A DNA stretch of 64,000 nucleotides. It comes from Hybos culiciformis (Eukaryota; Arthropoda; Insecta; Diptera; Hybotidae). The notes beneath the pieces are model-generated. The model saw only the letters and a program-made list of their open reading frames with translations. It did not search any database and was not told where the DNA came from. The translations under genes were made by a program, and so were the position numbers. The stretch lies in assembly GCA_964007475.1 (NCBI GenBank), contig OZ023273.1, forward strand, positions 99,552,533-99,616,532, written 5' to 3'. Shown piece after piece: positions 56,300-64,000 of the stretch (positions are counted from its first letter, which is position 1; each line of letters opens with the position of its first letter).

Positions 56300-58780
56300 T
56301 TTCACCAAACATCATAAATATAATACACATAGTATATCTATGAACATAAAACTAAAAACATATTTAAATGCTTCACTTGGGATAAAAAAATTTATATTTC
56401 AGATATTTTATTAAAAAAAAAAACCAAAAAAAAAATATATAGTGGATTTGACAGATTTATATTAAAAAAAAAAATAAGAATTTTTTCAAAAAAACGTTAA
56501 TGGATATAGAATTATGGTGCAATGGATGCATTTATATTTAATAAAATTTTACTATCTAAATATCAAAAAAAATTTACAACTTGCATTCGAACTGCAATAT
56601 AATATGTGAGTTTTTATTAAAAAAAAAAAAAAAACAAAAAAAAACAAAAGAAGAAAATTATTATGAAAATAATTGTAACTTTTAATTTCATTTTCATCAT
56701 CGAATAACAAATTTACTCAATACTCAATTTTTATATCGACAGTATAAAAAAGGAAAAAAATAAAAAGAAAATTTTTTTTTTTTTTGGGTATTGATTTCTG
56801 TACTGTGATATAGACACGCAGCGCAACCATTTAAAGTATCTGTATCCAAAACTCGGTAAGTCCCTTCAAAACAAAATTTTGATAGAAGATTATAATCATT
56901 GTATGTATTTTTAAGCGGATTTCTTTTTTCTTAATAAAATATGTGTATTCTATAAGATTAGGTATATTTCTTGGATGAAAGCTAATTTTTTTTTTATTAT
57001 TTTTTGACATGATACTATAAGATGAATATCTGTTAACAGTTCATACACAATGTATGTAAATATATGTTAAAAAGTTATTAATTTATACAATATATTTATT
57101 TTCAAAATTTTCGCTAAAAGAGAATTTTTTTTTATTTATATGGTTGTTATAAATGATTATTAAAAATTTTCAACGCAAATTTTTTTTTGCATATTATTAT
57201 GCATGAAGTAATCGCCTTTGTTGTAAAATGTAAATTATTATCATTCTGATATACAGAAGCCAAACTATATGAGAATAAGTATCGTTGTTTTTTTTTTTTT
57301 TTTCATTTACAAAATTTTCGTATAAATAAATTGAATATTCGTGTTCATAAGTTGCAAAAAAAAAAAACAAAAAATTGATCAAATATTGAGCCAGCATTAA
57401 TATATTTTAAGGTTTTAGTATATTAATAATAAATATATTAAAATTGAAAATTTTTCTCGTTTTATAGTTATTTTTATTCTCTATTATTGAAAAATTAACT
57501 ACATAGTTTTATGCAGTAATAAGGATATACATACTGATATCTGTATCTTTGAAAAATTTGAAGGCGTTAGATTTTGATTACAACTTAAAATCGATGAACA
57601 TATGACCGATGTGTTGGTTATTATATTTTATCTTCGGAATCAGATTAAATCATCAAACGTCCGACTTGATGACTTGTCGATCCTAGGTTCACTGGTTCAG
57701 AGGATTCTCGATGTTCAACTTTAATTTATTAAAAATAAAGAAATCGTGAAATTAAATTACTTTTTTTTAGTTTAATTATTCGATGTAATGGCTAACTTAA
57801 CTATTACTTCACTATTACTTAAATATTTATGTTCTTCATTTTCCTTCACTTACCATTCGATATGAAAGTATAATTCTTGTCGAATCAGTTTAGTTCAACA
57901 AGTAAACAAAAACTGAAAATATGACGCTTACAAATTTTTAAGAAATATTGCTCTATTAAATATTTTTTTTACGAATTTTGATAAATCCTTTCTTGTAATG
58001 TGTTAAAAAATTACATAAAAAAAAGACGACCCACTCTATGAGCTCAAAATTTTATAAATATCGAATTGGGCCAGTTGAATTAATATAGTTTAAAAAATAT
58101 ATAATGAAATCTGTCAACTGTATTGTTTAAAAATGTCAACAATAATGAAATTGAAATAATTAATCCCTTAATAAATAATAAATTCGCGTTATTTTTTTTG
58201 TATTTATTTTGTTTTTTTTTTTACTGACGGGTAATTGCGATTAGCTTTTTCCCAGACATAAGCCAATTTAATACTCATTATATTAAACATTGTTAAAATT
58301 AAAGATGAAAATTTAAATTGATATAATTTTGTTTTTGTTTTTTAATTATTATTATTATTTTAACACACATTGGTGAAATGAAAAACATTAAATATTAAGC
58401 TTTTTTAATGCCAAATATATTCAGTTTCAAAGTTTCAATGTATGTATTTTTGTGCGATAAAATATATAATAATAATAATGTATTAAAACAAAAAAGAAAT
58501 AAAAAACTTATCCAAATGTAATATAAATGTATGCATACTGCGTATTATATCCTTTTATATTAATATCTAATTTCGATTATTGCAAAGAGGATTTTATTTT
58601 TATATAGATTATTTTTGGCTTATCTGAAAAGAATTACTGCAAGATTGCGAATTTGGTGCTTTTATTAAAAAATGAAAAAAAAAGGGAAAAAAACTAATTT
58701 ACAATGTTGTCAGATTAGGTATTTAGGGCACATACATACAATATTACTATAGTTATTATGTGAATATACTTTAGGGTAAA
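56300..58780. other. Gene-poor AT-rich region
   Basis: A/T homopolymer runs are very frequent. No gene or element with clear ends was seen. A slightly GC-richer patch at 57590-57720 is unassigned. Confidence 0.45.
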
Positions 58781-58856
58781 TAACTAATTTCAGATATTCC
58801 TAAACTCTGAGTTAATGGTTTACGATTCCACCTTTGATTGTTGTACTAATTTCTTA

Positions 58857-59900
58857 GTTCCCAACCAACATGGATTTGTCAACGGTAACTTATTTAATTA
58901 AATCGGCTTTCTAGATCTTAAACTCAAAATGGTATCAGGTGCCGATATAGAAGTCATTTACACTAATTTGGGTATAAGCTTTAAATTGTAATCAATACTT
59001 TTTCAAATACAATTCCTTTATGAGAAAAGTATTGATTACTTTTAAAATACAATTATTTTGTAATCAAAACTTTTCTGAACACAATTTCTTTTTGAGAAAA
59101 GTATTGATTACTTTTTAAATACAATTACTTTGTTATGAATACTTTTCTAAATACAATTCTTTTCTAAGAAAAGTATTGATTACTTTTGCAAATACAATTA
59201 CTTTGTATTTCAAAATCTAAAGTAATTGAATTTTTACAATCTAGACCTCATAGAGTAGTCATCTAGGGTCTCTACTTTTTATCATAATTAATGAGGAAGA
59301 CTCAATGAAATTGCAAAATGACTTAATCACTTTTTTGATTGGTGAACAAATAACAACTTGGAATTAAATATAGACAAATGCGCATTAGTCAGATATTCAT
59401 GATGTACAATCGAATCCGGTAATGTATAAACGTTCCATAACCAGATTATTTATAAAAAAAAATTTATCAGAGATCTGTTTGTTTTATTAGACGATAAGCT
59501 TACCTTAAGAGACCAGTACAAAATTATTAATTCTATCTTAATTTTCGTTAAACGATGGAGTAGGGAATTTTACGATCCATAGGTATTAAAATCACACTTG
59601 CCTTGTTCGCCCCAATCTAAAACATGCTTCTCAAGTCTGATCTCCATTTCACTAAACTCATATTCGAAAAATTAGGTCAGTACTAAGAAACTTTTTGATA
59701 TTTTCTATTAGAAATCTTCCTTAGGAAAACAGGCTCATCTAACCTCCTTATACTGACCGACTGAAGTTAATTAATTTGACCTCCCTGGGAATGAAACGAG
59801 AAATATCGGATGTGCTTTTATTTACGGCATTGCAAACAAAAAACACAATCGCTGTGCATTTCTACTAAGTTAAAATTCAACTTTGATAGACGTCTTTTAG
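58857..59900 (+). mobile_element. Decayed jockey-like non-LTR reverse transcriptase
   Basis: Translations in changing frames give reverse transcriptase landmarks in order: PNQHGFVNG and SGADIEVIYT (58857-58970), SHLGSLLFIIINEED (about 59257-59300), NNLELNIDKCALVRYS (about 59352-59400) and RDLFVLLDDKLTLRDQY (about 59470-59520). These correspond to the QHGF, QGSxLGPxLF and DLGVxLDxKLxF boxes of jockey/R1/I-type elements. The FADD catalytic segment is not readable. Multiple stops and frameshifts make it inactive. A tandem repeat array occupies the place where the region after IYT should be. Confidence 0.8.
58985..59215. repeat. 73-bp tandem repeat inside the reverse transcriptase fossil
   Basis: GAAAAGTATTGATTACTTTT recurs at about 59022, 59095 and 59168. 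Each copy is separated by AAATACAATTA and inverted ATCAATACTTTT-like words, so each unit is itself partly palindromic. Confidence 0.85.
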
Positions 59901-62900
59901 ATCAATTTAATATTCCATTCCATTTAACAACATTTATGTTCTGGAATTGGTTCCGATCAGTTTAGTTTGTATTCAATTTTACAAAGAGCTATATTTGATT
60001 TCCCGTGCATAACTTCATACTCCATCTCTTCGGAATTGGTTCCACAACCTTTAATTTTGTCGCCTGGCCCGGAATATTAAATTAATATTAAATTAAATGG
60101 AATCTAGTAAAGTAATTTTTGAAATTAAATTATGAGTTCGAAAGGCAACCTTAAGTTAAACTTATTAACTTTTTTTTTTTTTTTAAATAACTCAGTTGAA
60201 ATCATTTTTGAATAAATTTAACAGTGTTAAAATATTATTAATTCAAATAGAAAAAAGGGTTGTACGATTTAAGTAATTAAGACTCAAGGTTTTCTAAAAT
60301 TTAAATTATTTCAGGATAAAATTAAAATAAAACGTTGGATTCTTCTTTGTCGTGTCTTTGTGAAAAAAAAAAAAGAAAACAGAAATCCCAAGTACAAAAT
60401 ATAACTCTTTTGCATAAATTATCACTAGGAATTGTAGGAAAAAAAAATTGTAGTTTTTTCTGCAATCCAAATGATGCGGTTGTGACAAGGTATGTTAACG
60501 TTCTTGTTTTATCAAATATTCTTTTTTCACAAGATTTGGATATTGTCAACAAACTTTCGCTTGAATAAAATTGTCACAAAAATTGTCACAACAGAAATTT
60601 TATATTCTGAACTGAATGTAAAAAAGAAAAAAACTAACTTACGGTATGGAAGCCATCAAATTATTTTCATAAAAATTTTGAATAAAATCATGTTTTACCA
60701 GAAACATTTGGATTTCTTAAATTCGGGCTGTAACTTTTCTAACAACGAAATATTATTGATAGCTAGATAGCATTTTATTTATAACTAAAAATTAGTAAGG
60801 TGATGCTTCAATTTTATAATCGCTCGCTTTATTAAATATTATTTTAATAACTTTGTTAACAAAATTCGTATACAATATTTTCAGTTCTAAATTTTTGGAC
60901 AACTTATCTTTAATATTTCGCGATATTTTTGCAAAATTTGTTTGTAGATCTAGAGATAGATACACAGTGGAAAAATTGTTCAATTTCAACCTCAATTGAA
61001 TGAAAACTTATGAGCAAGTAGTTCTACGGTTCCCATAATTTTTTTCTATAATTTCAGATAATACACTTTTTTTTTAATATTATAGATTGACTTCGAGAAT
61101 AAAAAAAAACTCTCTGGTTTCAATCGTAGATACCTACAATGGTCTAGAATGGTCTAGTCAGCACTTGAGGAGTGTACTGAAGAAATGGATCAATAATGGT
61201 TCAATAAACCTTTGAACACGATTTACACAAAACATCAAAATTAAAAAAAAATTGTTGGTTTTTCAGTTAGGTATCATAAATCAATAATAATTTTTAAATA
61301 ATGCGATGATTATACTTGAATATACGTATGATGAATAAACTTTCTTTTTTAGTACAGTAATTTTTTTGTTTTTTGTCCATTATATACATTTTAAACATTA
61401 ATATACAGCATGTGTTAAAAGCTTCGCTTCCGTTTTCTGTCCACAAACGCATTCTAATTTTTTTTCTAATATTGTTATGCAAATATCCGAAATTTCATCG
61501 AAATCCGCTCTCAGCCCACCAGACTAATCCTTCGAAAAAATCGGGACTAATCCTTTTTTTTATGTTTCTTCAATTGACATCAACTTGAATACCAATTTTG
61601 AGGGATATCCATCTTCTCGCGTACTAATTTTCATCAGAATCGATTCAAAAATTAAAAATAATATAAATTGTATATAGAAAGAGAATATCATACTTGACTG
61701 AAAGTGAACAAATTGTGCTTATTTTGGCATCAAAACGATCGAAGTCGGCCAAGAAGTTTAATAGTTTAATAGCGTTTAAGGCCGCGACAGACAGAAAATG
61801 TTATCGACATGTTATCGGTTTTTTTTTTTATTTTTGATAGAAAACGGTCTTAAAAAACCAAAAAGATGAAGATGATTTGGATTTTACAAAATTTCCTGAT
61901 ACTAGCAAGGACTACGTAATGTTGAACAATCTTTTCTACAGTTTGTATTTTTTACCAACATTCTTTCCCACGGACGGATCTTCAATAAAATTATATAGTA
62001 GTTTTTTTGATCCATCCTAAAAAAATGTGAATGAAATAATTATTATATTTGCAAGATTATTAAAATTAATTGATTTTGCATTATTATTGATTCCTTTTTC
62101 TCAAGAAAACCAATCATCAGAATGAAAGTCAAGGATACTATAATCAATTTAATTTAATTATTATTAATTAAAAGTTTGAACAGTAAAGTGCAGTCAGTTA
62201 AAGAAAATATATATGTGTGTATTGCACAGCTCAGCCATTAACAGAAGCTATAATGTCAGCGAAAATTTGTACATTGTATATTATTATGCATTATGATGAT
62301 GCTGTACACAAATTTCTCTTTTTTTTTTTTTTTTTTGATTTTTATGATGAAATATTTTTTAATTAATTAAAAAAAAAAAAATGTGGTTTATTGGGAAGCA
62401 TAAAATTGAAAAACTTTAGTTTCAATATCAATCAAAAAGTTACTTTGTATGTGTACATACAAAATTAATGGGGAAGTGAATAATAGCCTCTAAATGTAAA
62501 ATATGATCCAAAAAGACTTATCTGATTTTATAATAAAAACTTTAATTAAAGAAAAACTTTTTTAGTTTATGTGGAAGATATTGACCTGAATTTGGAACAA
62601 CAAATAACTTTCTCTTTAAATAAACCTCTTTAATATATATTAATTAAATGCCATGGGTATGATATACGGTGAATTCTGTACTGTTCTATCGTCAGTTTAC
62701 TTTTATTTCTTTTATTTTATTTCCTTTCTCTAAGGCTAAGCAAAAGGATGTCTTTTTGCTAAAAAAAAAAAAAGGATTAAATTTTAATTTTTTTTTTGGT
62801 TTTAAATTATCGATTGCAAGTGGTTTAACATTTTAAAGCCCACTGTACAATCTAGAAATTATCTGTATAATATAAAATAAAATCGATTTTGTTTGCTCGA

Positions 62901-62990
62901 GATAAGTAAGCTCGAAGAGATGGATTTTGGGTTTTGATACGGTTTGCAACACTAAAAGGATTGCGTTTAGAGTAATATTTTAAATTTTTT
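59900..62990. other. Gene-poor region with repeat fragments
   Basis: ORFs at 60306-60770 and 60792-60995 overlap in several frames and resemble no family. The 61420-61680 segment (CGAAATTTCATCGAAATCCG, then TTCATCAGAATCGATTCAAA) resembles dispersed-repeat tails. Confidence 0.4.
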
Positions 62991-62998
62991 TATTCCAG

Positions 62999-63042
62999 AC
63001 GCAGCCATAACGATTTAGATAACATTAATTTAGAGGCGGGAA
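62999..63042 (+). CDS. Possible micro-exon of a gene extending beyond the window
   Basis: TTTTTTATTCCAG is followed by 44 bp and a strong donor AA|GTAAGA. One frame reads RRSHNDLDNINLEAG, with codon use less AT-biased than the surroundings; the frame stays open to KLRYRRKDDL if the donor is skipped. Short hydrophilic inserts of this kind occur as alternative exons in long neuronal genes. No neighbouring exon was found in the window, so this is tentative. Confidence 0.2.
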
Positions 63043-63049
63043 GTAAGAT

Positions 63050-64000
63050 TAAATTAAGGTACAGGCGGAAAGACGATTTGGTAGATTTTATTATATTGAT
63101 TTAATTATTAATTGCTCGGGATAAATATATACTAATCGAAATGAGTATGCTGTTTTTTTTTGTATGAAGATCAATTATACTATACTTTGTACATATTATA
63201 ATGCTACTTATTTTTGACACAAAAGAGATTTTATTTTCATCTTCATATAAATGAATTTAAATCTTTCTTTACTCTCGAAATATTAATGGTTTAAATATTT
63301 CCCGCAACATTTTGAATAACCACTTTTATTTCTATTTAACTTAATTTTTTAATGAACTCTTCGTGCAACTAATGTTTCTTCCTAAAGCATTATCAATTTC
63401 AAATATTATTATTCAATAATATAATGTGTACTTAATTATCTACTGCACATCATAACATTCATTTAAGCATTTTTCAAAAAACATTTTAAAAACAGTTTCA
63501 TTCAACATTATTATGTGTGTATGAAAAATTAAGAATAACAGAGGCCAGATGCAATCGATGTTGACTTCTTTTTATATAAAACATCATATATAATAAGATC
63601 AAAATAATATGAGTATAAGAATATAGACTTTGAGAACATTATCTATAAACTTTAAATTATAATATTTATGAAAAATAAAATTGAAAAGCTTATTATAGCA
63701 TCATGTTATTGAAATTATCTGTAGTTTATAAAAATTTTACATTTAACATAATTTATAGTGCAATTGAGTATTTCCACCATGACGTACGTGACTTGCATAC
63801 TAAAACACAAGGGTATTTTTCTTGTAAGATATATTGTTTTGCTAAATCATTAAAAAAAATAAATTATAAAATAAAATACATTTACATACACTAAAATGTA
63901 CAATGTACTGTATAGAATGTTGCACTCTATTCGTGACTTATATACCTAATTTAAATATAGAAAAATGTTTGCGAGCTTTAACAATTAATTATAGGACTAC
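63050..64000. other. Window end, no gene recognised
   Basis: AT-rich DNA. The plus ORF at 63703-63894 is short and has no recognisable feature. Confidence 0.45.

Noticed and set aside
60306..60995. Cluster of overlapping ORFs on both strands
   Set aside because: Several frames are open at once, composition is AT-driven and no family or splice structure supports any of them.

Overview
The window is AT-rich nuclear DNA from an insect. The gene set is typical of insects: a clip-type serine protease homologue, a divergent ionotropic receptor, a pickpocket channel, an insulin-like peptide and a takeout-family fragment. Genes are split by GT-AG introns, and fossils of RTE, jockey-like, hAT, Harbinger-like and Crypton-like elements fill introns and intergenic DNA. 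I cannot assign an order with confidence. I saw no tRNA, rRNA, CRISPR or bacterial-type gene.

Left part (0-26 kb), gene-bearing. A two-exon serine protease homologue with a Gly in the catalytic Ser position (minus, 377-3110) is divergent from a two-exon ionotropic receptor (plus, 4999-7573). A two-exon insulin-like peptide precursor (minus, 8157-10038) follows. A 2.6-kb mobile element (11160-13723) carries a three-exon Crypton-like tyrosine recombinase beside a 183-bp palindrome. Then come BORCS7 (minus, 15942-17743; lysosome positioning), COMMD10 (plus, 20080-21413; Commander/retromer-linked) and DRC2/CCDC65 (minus, 22805-25532; axonemal dynein regulatory complex). BORCS7 and COMMD10 are divergent; COMMD10 and DRC2 are convergent.

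Middle part (26-47 kb). A relatively GC-rich repeat island precedes two exons of a takeout/JHBP-type gene, which run in the same frame, through one TGA, straight into an MFSD8/CLN7 lysosomal transporter lacking its N-terminal exons (28200-31636). Nested inverted-repeat elements, a hAT MITE and a Harbinger-like MITE lie at 33.6-35.7 kb. An eleven-exon pickpocket (DEG/ENaC) gene (minus, 37398-47045) contains a hAT relic in one intron.

Right part (47-64 kb). This is almost gene-free: a tandem-repeat-bearing interspersed element (48.5-49.7 kb), a short non-autonomous relative of the Crypton-like element (53.7-54.2 kb), a 733-bp hAT MITE (55.0-55.8 kb) and a decayed jockey-like reverse transcriptase (58.8-59.9 kb).

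Exon joins were inferred by hand from splice consensus, frame continuity and remembered family features; no database search was possible. The eight main genes (protease homologue, receptor, insulin-like peptide, BORCS7, COMMD10, DRC2, MFSD8, pickpocket) are unrelated and do not form a pathway. The most unusual items are the Crypton-like element family with its adjoining palindrome, and the takeout/MFSD8 junction.
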